Below are positions 11,193 to 21,800 of a stretch of DNA of 25,556 bases, piece by piece. The notes beneath the pieces were generated by a model. It had not been told where the DNA came from, ran no database searches, and saw only the letters and a list, made by a program, of their open reading frames with translations. The stretch comes from Apostichopus leukothele (lineage: Eukaryota; Echinodermata; Holothuroidea; Aspidochirotida; Stichopodidae): assembly GCA_010014835.2 (NCBI GenBank), contig JAAAKB020000024.1, positions 1,461,453 to 1,487,008 of the forward strand, read 5' to 3'. The stretch's first letter is position 1. Every line of letters starts with the position of its first letter. Made by a program: the position numbers and the translations under genes.

Positions 11193-11620
11193 CTACCACA
11201 TATAAAATTCATTAACTTGTGTTTGTTGAGATACCATGTTTATATCAGCTGTTTTTGATGATTTCCATTAAGCTGCATCCACTCATGAATATTAATGAGA
11301 GTTTTCTTGGCAAGAAAATGTACTTATTATGTAGTTACATCATTATACCAAGAATGAACTAAATCGGACTTATGGTTGCAGAGATACTTACATTTTAAAG
11401 AATTTTATGTTAAGCCCTGCCCACTCATTAATATTCAAAGTTGAGAACTAAAAGCAATAGAGCACATCTACACATGGGGCATGGACCTACCAAGTATGAC
11501 ATTGACTCAACTTGTGATTGTTGAGATATCATGTTTACAAGCTAGCCATCACACATACACCAGTACGATTGCAAGGTTACTGAGTTTCTGGCATAATCTA
11601 ACAGTGATGTCACATGCAGA
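11193..11620. repeat. Diverged tandem repeat, three copies of about 145 bp
   Basis: Related units begin near 11193 (CTACCACATATAAAATTCAT), 11345 (ATACCAAGAATGAAC) and 11487 (CTACCAAGTATGACATTGAC). Each continues with an ACTTGTG(T/A)TTGTTGAGATA-type stretch, and CCACTCATNAATATT is repeated at about 11279 and 11421. Spacing is 152 and 142 bases. Its ATACCANATATGAANTTCA core recurs near 14330 and 14490, so this is a dispersed family. Confidence 0.65.
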
Positions 11621-13284
11621 ATGTAACAGTATTCAACATTCCATTTCTGGAGATATGTTTCTCTTTGTGTTTTTGGCTTCAGAATTTGCCGTGCTTACCT
11701 TTGAGCATCAAAAACTGTTGCTCATATCACAGCCATCTAAAACCTTTGTTCAAGTTTGGATTCATTAGATATCGGGCTTTAAGCTTATCTCATTGTGACC
11801 TGTTCTGACTTCTATGATCTGATCACCAAAAAACAGTGGCATTGTTGTACTCATCAAGGGCATGCCACACCATTCTTGAGATCATGTGTACACAAGGTAG
11901 GGTCAAATTCACCATTGACCGAGTATTCCTACATCTTCCAAATAAATATTAGTAGTGGACTGAAGAGTGATTCATTTTTGAAGAAGCATACATGTTCAAG
12001 AATGATCCAGCAATTACACCCAGCTGATGCTTCAGCAAATCATCAAACAACCTAACAAACAAAGAGTTACTCAACAGTTTTACATCAATAATAAAAGTGA
12101 AATTTCATTAGTTCTGACATACTAGAGCATTTTCAAGTAATGCCCTAACTTAAACATTAATGACCATTTCTAAAATGTGTATCCATTACTGCTTTTGTTT
12201 ACCAATGTCCCAAAATCTTCATGACACTGTACAAGGTACAAGAGGTGTGTTGTGGATCAACAGATATACCTGGTCCTGCAGGTTGGCCATCTTTCTTGCT
12301 AGAAACAGCTTTATTCAGAGAAGACAAGAAGTACATTTTGCACCACTGTTAAATTTATTTTCATCATTTTGCTAACCTGAATGTGGATCACCTTTCTCTA
12401 GAATCATTTCAACACTGTTCATTTTCATACCTCCTCCCATAAAATTAAAACTGCACCAACCATACAAAGAACTTTTATCATTAAACAAGATTTGTACAAA
12501 TTTTCAGTTGTACAGTAGGTCTGTTTTATTCCTGCTTACAATTATTATGATAATATACTATATTAGTACAAGTATTATATAATAATTGAATTCACACATG
12601 ATTTCTAACAAATTATACTACAGAAACACATTAGTGTTGGGGTTCCTATGATTTGCTATAGATTCAATCACAAAAAGTTGCTGGGATGATCTAAATCTTA
12701 AGTATCTCAATAAATTTACATGATATTTGAAATGCTGCTGTTAATTAATAAATTGCTGTTGTTTGTATAGTAAGCCACACATATATGTATGCATCAAGTA
12801 TATAGGATAGATAATGCACTCCCAATGGCTTGCAAGAAACAACCAAGTTACTATCGAAATGAAGTTGTGCACTAAAAGCATTCCATTAGAACATGGATGT
12901 CAATGTTTGTATTTACCAATGGACACTTTTATGACAAGGTTATCTGAACTGATGAGATCTAATAGTTTTCAGAGGAGAGGATAAACATGCACATGTCAAT
13001 TTAATACTGCGATGATGAAACCACAGTAATTTGTCCTATCAAAACAAGATGTATCTGAATTTTGTAACAAATCTGAAATATTTAATAACAATTTATATCA
13101 TATACAAAATTACAAGATTCAGTAACTGTGGTCACAAAATTCTAACAAACCATTCAGTTTCACTTAAAGAGTCTAATATCAAACTTCCTATAACAGAGTG
13201 CTTAATTTGCATGCACCTCTTACATTGACCCTGATGATGTGTAATTAATTTAAGAAAAACAAGTATTATGATAGAACCAACCTA
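11621..13284. other. Intergenic, nothing recognised
   Basis: AT-rich sequence. Minus-strand AATAAA hexamers (TTTATT on plus) occur at 12310-12315 and 12526-12531 and could be distal poly(A) sites for the MIEN1-like gene. No conserved coding segment is seen. Confidence 0.5.
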
Positions 13285-13768
13285 CCAATATTTTACAAAG
13301 AATAGTTTATTTAAGAAAGACTTAACATGTCAAAACGCTTTACCAGTGACTTACAGATGATGTCCATACAAGTATCCATCCGACCAAGGTACCAGGATGT
13401 AAACCCCTTTCCAACCTTTGTCATCATCAGGTAGGTATTCATTTGAAAGTCTCTAGGAGAGAACTTGTTTTGGTATGTCTTCAAAAGAAGAGATATGCTT
13501 AGAAAAACTTCAGTACCAACACACAGACTCAGGACGAACCTTACTTATTGCATAGAAACTTTTATGGTCAACTGTAATATTGCCACATAATGTTGACACA
13601 GCATTGGTAAGGTTAATCAATACTTAAATAGTCAACATCTAAAGAATCCTGACAAGGCTGGGGAGACTGAATTTCAACAGAATATTTCTTTGACCTTGTA
13701 AGCTGTTGTACACTGATAATTGTAGGCATAGCTCTTCTCTTGGCTTAACCCTGTGAATGGCAGTGACA
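13285..13768 (-). other. MIEN1: 3' UTR of the MIEN1-like gene with poly(A) signal at 13306-13311
   Basis: Downstream of the TAA on the minus strand, AATAAA at 13311-13306 is about 460 bases from the stop and is followed by T/G-rich sequence, a suitable 3' end. Distal hexamers exist at 12526 and 12310. Confidence 0.45.
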
Positions 13769-13852
13769 TTATAGAATAACACAAGAGCTCTGTGTCTCAA
13801 CCAGAGGGACCACTTTACTTGACCCATCATTACTCTTGATGCAATCCACAAC
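13769..13852 (-). CDS. MIEN1: MIEN1-like last coding exon with CaaX box CVIL
   Basis: On the minus strand a strong acceptor (a long T/C tract ending TTATTTCACAG at 13853) opens 27 codons that read VVDCIKSNDGSSK, then VPLVETQSSCVIL, then TAA at 13771-13769. Aligned without gaps to the end of human MIEN1 (LIEAIRRASNGE through PPCVIL), the start VVDCIK matches LIEAIR conservatively and the CVIL CaaX box is identical. MIEN1 is a small SelW-like thioredoxin-fold protein of about 115 residues. It is geranylgeranylated at this Cys, attached to the inner plasma membrane and linked to Akt signalling and migration. Upstream exons with the CxxC motif are not visible between here and the assembly gap and may lie inside it. 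Other CVIL proteins (Rap2B, UBL3) fit the preceding residues less well. The identification rests on a short segment. Confidence 0.6.
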   Translation of the reverse strand, partial: VVDCIKSNDGSSKVVPLVETQSSCVIL

Positions 13853-14225
13853 CTGTGAAATAAGAGAGAAAAAAAACACTGTCAACCCACAGAGGTAATA
13901 CAAATGATGGTCAATGGAGGCACTCCACACTTAGAGCTTTACAGATTTCAAGCAACTTAGCTACCTCTTGATCACAACCTTCACTCTCCACTCCCAAACT
14001 GAAAAACCTTGCTATGACCAAATCCACTCTATGAGTCTACGAGATGATCAAATAACTTGCACATAGTTATAACGAGTGGCTTAGGGAGCCATCAAACAGT
14101 AGAGGGTGGACTGGGCTGGTCAGTATTAACAACTTTTAATTTTGTAGATATTGCTTGACCATAGCAAGCATTCTACCCTTCTGAACATCCATGATAGATC
14201 AGACATTAGTGGAAATGGGCTGAGC
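13853..14225 (-). other. Intron upstream of the MIEN1-like last exon
   Basis: Polypyrimidine tract and acceptor on the minus strand at 13853-13885, then unremarkable sequence. No exon matching the SelW-like core (GGFPY or FEIEING type) is visible. Confidence 0.45.
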
Positions 14226-14229
14226 TTGT

Positions 14230-14540
14230 GACCTTACAAGGTTTGCAGACTTTGACCTCTGTTGACTTCATATGTCCTTCCACCTTAACAAAACACCATG
14301 ACATTCTATTACTCAATATGGCACATCCACATACCACATATAAAGTTCATCCACTTCAACTCATCCACAAAGTTCATATGGTTTTTGACATGTTTTACAA
14401 GGTTTTCAGACTTTTGACCTCTCTTGACCTCAAATTATCTTAAATCTCGTCAGGAAACAATACATTCTTCTACTCTATGAGGTACATCCACATACCAAAT
14501 ATGAAGTTCACCCACCATGTAGTTTCGAGTTTATAAACCA
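14230..14540. repeat. 161-bp tandem repeat, about two copies
   Basis: ACAAGGTTTGCAGACTTTGA at 14236 recurs as ACAAGGTTTTCAGACTTTTG at 14397. CACATCCACATACCACATAT at 14322 recurs as TACATCCACATACCAAATAT at 14483. Both give a 161-base period. The TTTGACCTCTNTTGAC core and the ATATGAAGTTCA core link it to the array at 11.2-11.6 kb. Confidence 0.7.
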
Positions 14541-14651
14541 AGGCCTCACACATACACACCCACATATGCATGCTATCACTATCACATAGATTCCTTTTGC
14601 CTTTGGCAAGGAACCAAACTTGACAAACTGTTCGCCAGGCACTGTTCCATC

Positions 14652-15092
14652 TCAGGGGCGGATCCAGGGGGGGGCCCGGGCCCCCCCTTTTTGAAAATCC
14701 TGATTTTTTTTTTTACCGCGTTCGAGGGAAAGGGCCCCATGCGTGATGAAAAAATTAAAAGAAAAAAAATCATATGGAGTCTCGAAGTGTGAAAATTATT
14801 TGTATACAAAAATGTAGGTGTTGGGTAGGGTGAGCCGTACGGCACTTTGGAAATTTCAGGAAATACCGAGCCGATTCGGGAAATTTTGGATTCCATTTCG
14901 GGAAAAACAAATTTTGAGTGTGGAAGCACTGAGCACGATGCACTTTTAACGTACGTTCGCGGCAGTCCGGATCAGTGGCGTCGTGCCCATTGGGGCCCGG
15001 GGGGCACAGGCCCCCCCCCCCAAATTTTGTCAAAGGTGTCATAAAATTTTGTCATAATTTAAAAAAAAAAGTGTTTTCGAACAGTGTCAGCA
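14652..15092. mobile_element. G/C-rich non-autonomous element termini abutting the gap
   Basis: CAGGGGCGGATCCAGG at 14653 is followed by a G run, a C run and TTTTTGAAAATCC. A second element in the same orientation starts CAGTGGCGTCGTGCCC at 14973, again with G and C runs. The segment is much richer in CpG and G/C than its surroundings. CAG(G/T)GGCG starts resemble hAT-like or other short non-autonomous DNA elements common in marine invertebrates. Neither 3' end nor a target duplication can be resolved because the gap interrupts it. Short open frames here (Pro/Gly-rich) are composition artefacts. Confidence 0.45.
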
Positions 15093-15192
15093 NNNNNNNN
15101 NNNNNNNNNNNNNNNNNNNNNNNNNNNNNNNNNNNNNNNNNNNNNNNNNNNNNNNNNNNNNNNNNNNNNNNNNNNNNNNNNNNNNNNNNNNN
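15093..15192. other. Assembly gap, 100 N
   Basis: Exactly 100 unknown bases, the usual placeholder for a gap of unknown size. The left flank is repetitive, which explains the break. Most of the kinesin and the 5' part of the MIEN1-like gene are missing from the visible sequence and would map here. Confidence 0.98.
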
Positions 15193-18091
15193 CCATCACT
15201 AGCCTTAGCCTGTCTACTTTAAATCTGTTGTTGGTGTGTTTTTTCTTTCAGTCTGTCTACCTCTGATGATACTACCATGATCCAAATAAACAGTAGGTAC
15301 TACAGTTTGACATTTTCTTCTCTGTACAGTAAACTTAACAGACTAAAACTTTAAGCCTATGGTGATAATCATAAACCATGTTATCAGCTACAGTAACGTG
15401 AACTATCTCTATGGTGTTTCTTTAATTAAAAGATAATTCAACATGATAACTGGAAGTTTCCCCTCTGGCTGATTCCAGGAAAAGCAGTATGATTGGATAG
15501 AGATGGCAGGCATGCTAAAGTATATATAGTAAGTGATTCATGCTCCTCCAGAAAATGGATTATATCCTCTTTACCTGTCACTAAATGTATCCTCATCAAT
15601 ACGAAAGCTACCATCCAGAAAGATGAACAGAATGAAAAATAAAAATTAGGTTCTTACTAAATAATAATTTAAAAATAAGATGCCAGAAACAAAGGTACCA
15701 CTGTATAGTAATTTTCTAACAGATGTTATCACTTTTTGGTCATAACACAAAGGAATTATGTCCAATTTTGTATTTCTGCATTTTATTATTCAAAAGGATG
15801 ACAAACACTGTGAACACACAATTCTACATTCAGCTAATGAGGTTTGAAAATAGAAAGGGAGGGTAAAGTTGGAGGTGTTAGCCAAAAGGTTGAGCAAGGT
15901 AGATATTGCAGTTACATCAGGAAGGAGGTGGGGTGTAGGCTGGGAAACAAAGAACAGACAGTGTATAGGGGAAGTCTGGGATCATTGTAATTACCTGGCA
16001 TTCTACATGTCTGGTATTTATTTTCTTTGCATGTATCACTTGGCCAGCAGATATGCCATGTGTTCTAAAAGGAATTTGATGCAAACTACATATATGTACA
16101 CAGCAAAGATCTGTAAGATTTCTAATAAATCCTTTCATGTTAAATTTGTTGCTCATGTTTTAGCACAATGTTTTGTAACAGTGATTTTTGTTCCTTTCTA
16201 TCAATTTTGTAAGTCTTAACGAAATATATAGCAAGGTTAACATTTAATATAGAAATAAAGATTGTCCTTTTTTCGTTGCATTCTTTGTGTTCTAACATGT
16301 TTTTGGGGCAAATGGTTGTTAATTTGATCCCAAGTTGTTCAACATACTATGGATTCATTTGTGCTTTTAGCATTTGCTTATAGTATCCGATCATTGCGAT
16401 CAGCGCAATACAGTCAAACAAAAGCTCAGTTTTATGACACTTTCTCTTTCAGCATAGTAGTGGCTAGTAAGCAAATGAGCAGAGCAGCTTTGGTTAGTTC
16501 TGAAAGCATAATACGCACAGGTTTGATGAGACCGCTTCAGCTAACTAGAGGAATATAAGTCTAAGGAGGGAACGGTAAGGCAAGGCTCGACACATAATGG
16601 AACGTACAAAGCATTTGGGTCATTGCCAACTCCTTTGTTTTGAGAAGAAAACCTGTCAAAAGAAAAGAGAAACCAACAGGACTGTAGCAACCACTCCCAA
16701 ATAAAGTTACTAAAGTGACCATTATTTTTCCTGAATGGGAACAGAAAAATTAACCATGCATGGTCATGCTGTAAAGTTAGCCAAAACATTCAAGATTACT
16801 GTCAATAACAATAAAAATAAAATGTTAATCTCATACTACTTGGTATTATTTAATAAAAAGAAATTGATCTATTGCAGTATTCAGTCTAAATAACTTTAAA
16901 TTGGTTTACCCATTGTTGTCATTTGCCATGAGATGGAAAATCTTCCTACAAGAAGAATGAAGTCACCTTTTAATAAACACAAGCTTTTCACAAGGCAGTG
17001 TATTTTAATCATTTACCAGGATTCCCACACTAACTTGAAAAAGAAAATCCACGACTTTATAAAAAAAGGTTTTTGAGGAAGATATAAGAATGGTAGATAG
17101 TATTAAGAAAATCATTCCATTTTCCATTACTTTTGACATTTCTCCAGGCCCTGGAAATTGATTTTAAAATAGCCATGAATCTTCTGTTACCATGGGAACT
17201 CTTATTATAGTTTCCTTTCTCATCTCTACATTAAAGAAACTCCTAGTGAATAGAACTTTAAATAAACACAACAGTTACCATAAAAGTTAATGTTAAAAGT
17301 ACAAAACAAATAAAAATTGTTTCCAAATCATCTTTGTTCTATGTGATAGAGATGCTAGTGATGCACAATTTTCTGCAAAAGAGGTAAGAAAACTCTTATT
17401 CCACTTGAGTGGTATCAGTTTAAATATTTCTTCACAATCAAGACAAGACTTGAACAAGTCTAAAAACACATTTTCTTGACTGTTTAATACTTTTTGTTAT
17501 AAATATATTTGCAATTTATTTTTCTTTAATGTATATGTGTATTAATTTTTTTTTTCAAGAACACAGGCGCTTTTTAAGTGAACGCATGCTGGCAACGATT
17601 TCAATGTCAACACTGCTGATGTTCAGCTTCAAAAATATAAGCAAATCAGAGAAAAAGTGAAAAATTCCACACCCTCGCAGCACACTATGACATCACAGAT
17701 TGACATAATGGCAGTCCCCTGACACTACACTTGAACCAAACTATCTCCCCAATGAAACAGGTTATTCATCACAAATATCTTTATCATACAGGATGAAGAT
17801 AATGGAACTGGGTGTGCTGCTCATGTTAGTTGTTCCACATTTCATGACCTAAAAGTTATTTTTATTTCATTTTGACAAAGTTCACATGAAATGATATGAA
17901 ATGATATTCTCATGAGGAAGCAGTAGCAAGGCAATTCCAAAAAGTTAGTTAATCTAACATGAACAGGTACAAAACATCAACAGACATTCTTTAAAAATTT
18001 CTCATCAGCAAAAGTGACAGGAATGAGTAAATAAAAAATAGTGATAAATTGCTGAGAGAATTTTTGTGCTATTGACAATGCGTACATCAGT
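15193..18091. other. Nearly 3 kb without a recognised gene
   Basis: Should be intron of the kinesin if the gene continues leftwards. The longest open frame (15869-16219, plus, 116 codons) has no recognisable domain. On the minus strand a good acceptor ending at 16653 (TTCTCTTTTCTTTTGACAG) opens a frame to TAG at 16543-16541, but its 36-residue translation matches nothing I know. AATAAA at 16253-16258 (plus) is isolated. Confidence 0.5.
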
Positions 18092-18497
18092 ACATGACAC
18101 ACCCGATGGCCCTAACTATGACTGATTTGTCATTGACACATACCTTAGTCATCAAGAAACATGACACCTATGACACCTGACACCTATGACACACCCCACG
18201 ACACACACAAGGGCCCTGATGTGTCATTGACACATACCTTAGTCATCAAGAAACATGACACACTTGTGACACACCCAATGGCCCTAACTGTGACTGATGT
18301 GTCATTGACACATACCGTAGTCATCAGAAACATGACACACCTATTACACCTGACACACCCCATGACACACCCAAGGGCCCTAACTATGACTGATGTGTCA
18401 TTGACTCATACCATGGTTATCAAGAACATGACACACCTATGACACACCACATGACACACCAAAGGGCCCTAACTATGACTGATGTCATCAAGAAACA
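18092..18497. repeat. Minisatellite with TGACACACC sub-repeats
   Basis: A unit containing GGCCCTAACTATGACTGATG, TGTCATTGACACATACC, AGTCATCAAGAAACATGACA and variable numbers of TGACACACC recurs with GGCCC at 18108, 18212, 18280, 18376 and 18465 (spacing 104, 68, 96, 89). Length variation comes from deletion of inner blocks. It lies about 150 bases past the donor of the last visible kinesin exon. The 93-codon plus-strand frame across it is a repeat artefact. Confidence 0.85.
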
Positions 18498-18645
18498 GTC
18501 CTCAGCTTTGAATGTCTGAACACTGATCTAGATGCTTGATTGAACAAGTCGTGCCTGATCAAGAAGCAAGCCAGGTCCATAAATTCATTTTAGGCTTGGA
18601 AGAATTACCCTTGTACCTGTTCTATTTTCATCAATAATGACTTAC

Positions 18646-18810
18646 TTTGCAGAAATGGTATCTGGCATTTCTTCCAGCAGATCATAGATGTAGTTGTTGT
18701 AGATTTCCACATACGATACAAAGACACTGTACATGTTGTCTTCAACCAGACCGTTGACCCTTGTTGTGTCAGGAACACGGACAAGGTTGGAAAAGTCTTC
18801 TTTCTCTTTC
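18646..18810 (-). CDS. KIF23: KIF23 exon: [12 protein letters not shown] (165 nt), last visible
   Basis: Acceptor TTTTCGTTGCAG, donor GTAAGT at 18645. One base completes Arg; the exon then encodes [14 protein letters not shown], a loop segment and [20 protein letters not shown]. It ends with AA of the next codon, so the reading frame must continue into a further exon that I cannot find. Confidence 0.93.
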
Positions 18811-21800
18811 CTGCAACGAAAACAACATTCTTGAAAAAGTGACAAAGCTGTTCACCGTTTAGCCAAAAAACAACAACAAGGTGTTCGTAATGCTCATCCT
18901 ATGACTCAGGGTTGAAGCAAGAGAAGAAGAGTTTAACATTTAAACTGATGATGTTAACGATAGCCAAAATATTTATCAATTATTTTCAAATGTAAAGAAC
19001 ACTTTGGTATCAAGACATATTGAAGATGTTTTTCAGTTTAAATCCTGATCTATAAGCAGAGACCATTTATAACTAATGAATATTTCTTCTCAACTATGAT
19101 ATTACAAAAAAGAAATATCTTTGATATTTCAAGATATGTTGTCTATGACACTACCCGTGATCACATCCAAGACGACCGATCCTTTACTAGACTACAAAGA
19201 GGAAACAGGATACAGAATGAAGCTCAACAAACTATTAATCTGATGACCAAATCCCTTCAATAGAGCCTTGCAACTCTACACATTTGTTCCTATTTTCCAA
19301 TAATTTTTCCAACTTCTTGCAGTCCACATTAGTTAAACATTTTCCGTCAGTCAGAGTTAATGTTACATCATTAAGATATGAAACAACCTTGGAAGGGCAC
19401 ACTTTTGGGAGTGAATCAGCAAGCCGAGCATGTATGCAAACTGTTCAGTTCACTCCTGTAGACTCCACATGTCATGTGACCTACCTCCTTGGGGTACTGG
19501 TAGTCCTCTGAGTGAGAGGCATCAAGTCCTTTTTCTGTCTCTCCATCATAGCATCTGCCTCCGTCTGTACATCCATCCCGTTAGCCCTGTCTGGTCTGAA
19601 AACCTGAAATGTCACAGAATACATGGATTCGGTTGTCATCGCTGGTTAACTTCCAACCAACCAAATACAAATGCCTTGTTTTGAATGCACACTTCCAAGA
19701 CATTTTCTAATCACCCAGATTATAGAATTAGTTATTCAGTATTCACATCCCTGTCACCTTGGGAAAAAAGAAGGCAACTTCAGTCCTGAGTTTTATATGC
19801 AATTTAGCCTAGGCTTAGTGTTGATATTGACTTTGAAGAAGAATAGTCCTTCTTGTCAAAATAATATCAATTAACTGGCTACAATTGTGTTAATTCTTAG
19901 CTAGTCAGTTTCCGTTTTTGTTTTTCTTTCTCTGCCTCATTTGGCATCAAAGATGTTCAAATAAATCAATGCTAATGCAGCACTCATTCATAAATCACAC
20001 GCCAACTGCATCTAGTCTTCAACTCAATCAAACCCTTATTGATTAGAAGGAATGAGTGCTTCCACATCAATGTCAATAGTAGATTGCTGCTCGCTATTGA
20101 CAAGAGGCATGCGGGAAGATTAAGATATATACAGAGAATGTGGGACTGAGCAGCTAGTCGAATAAATCCAGATAATTTCCCTATATATCGTTTCTTTAAA
20201 AACTACAATACAATAACCAACTCACATATTTTTTAGCCTGCAAGTCTCCCAGACTGTTGAAGATCACGTCCAGACACCTCGGCAACACACCACCTTCCTG
20301 TGTGGTTCCCTGCATAGTGTGTGTCTTTCCAGAATTGGTGATGCCATACATAAATAAGAGGCCTTGAAAACAAGAAGAGACCATAAAATGTTAATTTGTG
20401 ACTTCAATCTGTAATAAATGGACTATAAACTAAATGTAGTAGTATTGATTTTTTCAAGGACAGCATTTTGCTCTCTAGTCTATGTAAAATCATAAATATA
20501 ATTAAGCTTGGCACCGTTAAATAAGATCGGTGCTGTGATGCAAGAGGACAAAGACGGTCAACTGAACTTCATGATCAAATGAAATGATTGTGAAAACACA
20601 ATTGGATCTCTACTAAAGGCATTCTCATGAACATCTGGCAATATTTGTAAAATCTAAGATGAACTGAACTTCATGATCAAATGAAATGATTGTGAAAACA
20701 CAATTGGATCTCTATTAAAAGCATTCTCATGAACATCTTGCAATATTTGTAAAATCTATCACGAAATCCTCATTTCACACAATGTCGAGTTGGGGAACCG
20801 TGATGCAATGTCAATGTTTTCTGAGCTTGAACCCTGTAGTATCTTTAACCCTAACATAAAATGGTATCACCCATGTTATGCCCCACCCAGTTGGGTGGAC
20901 GGGATGTCATCACGAGAAACGAATAAACCAGCATATCACATAATAAAGCTCTCTCTGAATCCTTCTTGATCCTGGATCATCCGAAGCCTAAAGACAGGTT
21001 CTCTTTATGACAGAACAAACCATAGCTGAACAAAGATTACATCAACAATATTGCATTTTACGAGTTTCTCACCATTCTTCCCGTGGAGTAAATCATCAAT
21101 TAAAGTGAGAGCGATGTTGTCAAAGATGGCCTTCTGTGATGACTCTGGTCCAAACACATATTTGAATGTGTGTGTTGACTGAAACATGAACAAATTGCAG
21201 AAGAAACTGAAAAGTGGTTCCACTGACGGGAATCTTATTGAGGTATTCTAGCTATTATTTTCAAACCATTTTACCGAAAAAAGTATGCATATTAACGGAA
21301 TCGGTTATCTCGAAGCTTCAAAGCAAAGTGTACATTGATAATAAAAAAAATAAAAAAATTAACAGTTCTTAGTAAGCTGCTATTGTATTCATTGCTTATT
21401 AAACAAATATACAGGAAGGAAACGTTTTTGACTTACTTCTTTGTAGTTACCATTCTTGTATGCGTGGGAGGTCTGTAAAACAACACACAAAAAGATCATT
21501 GAAATCAAAGATTATTGCAATTTAAAAGAATCAGTTGGGTTTTCTCTTTGGGCTCAAAATTCTGGAAAGATACATACAGTCTTTAAAGATCCATCACAAT
21601 ACAGGCCTAAAATTTTACAAATTTAGCCACTGCTCAAAAAATGCAAGTGCATTTTAAAACAAAAATCAAGTTCTCACTGGTATTTTCCTGAATTGCAGCA
21701 AATCATCAGTTTACAGTACAGGCTTGTTAGGGCAGTCTTCAGATATTGCTGATAATTAACAGTACTACTGTAACAGTGTAACTACATTATCTTAGGTACA

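Noticed and set aside
13370-13450. Minus-strand open segment reading DDDKGWKGVYILVPWSDG before a stop
   Set aside because: Protein-like, but it sits in the presumed 3' UTR of the MIEN1-like gene just before its poly(A) signal and I recognise no family.
14582-15044. Overlapping Pro/Gly-rich open frames on both strands
   Set aside because: Caused by G and C runs of the mobile-element-like DNA next to the gap.
15869-16219. 116-codon plus-strand open frame, one of the longest in the window
   Set aside because: No domain, no splice context and composition of translated AT-rich intron.
17348-17382. Plus-strand exon-like segment between an AG and GTAAGA
   Set aside because: Weak acceptor, no homology and no neighbouring plus-strand exons.
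18161-18442. 93-codon plus-strand open frame
   Set aside because: Lies wholly in the TGACACACC minisatellite and is repetitive.
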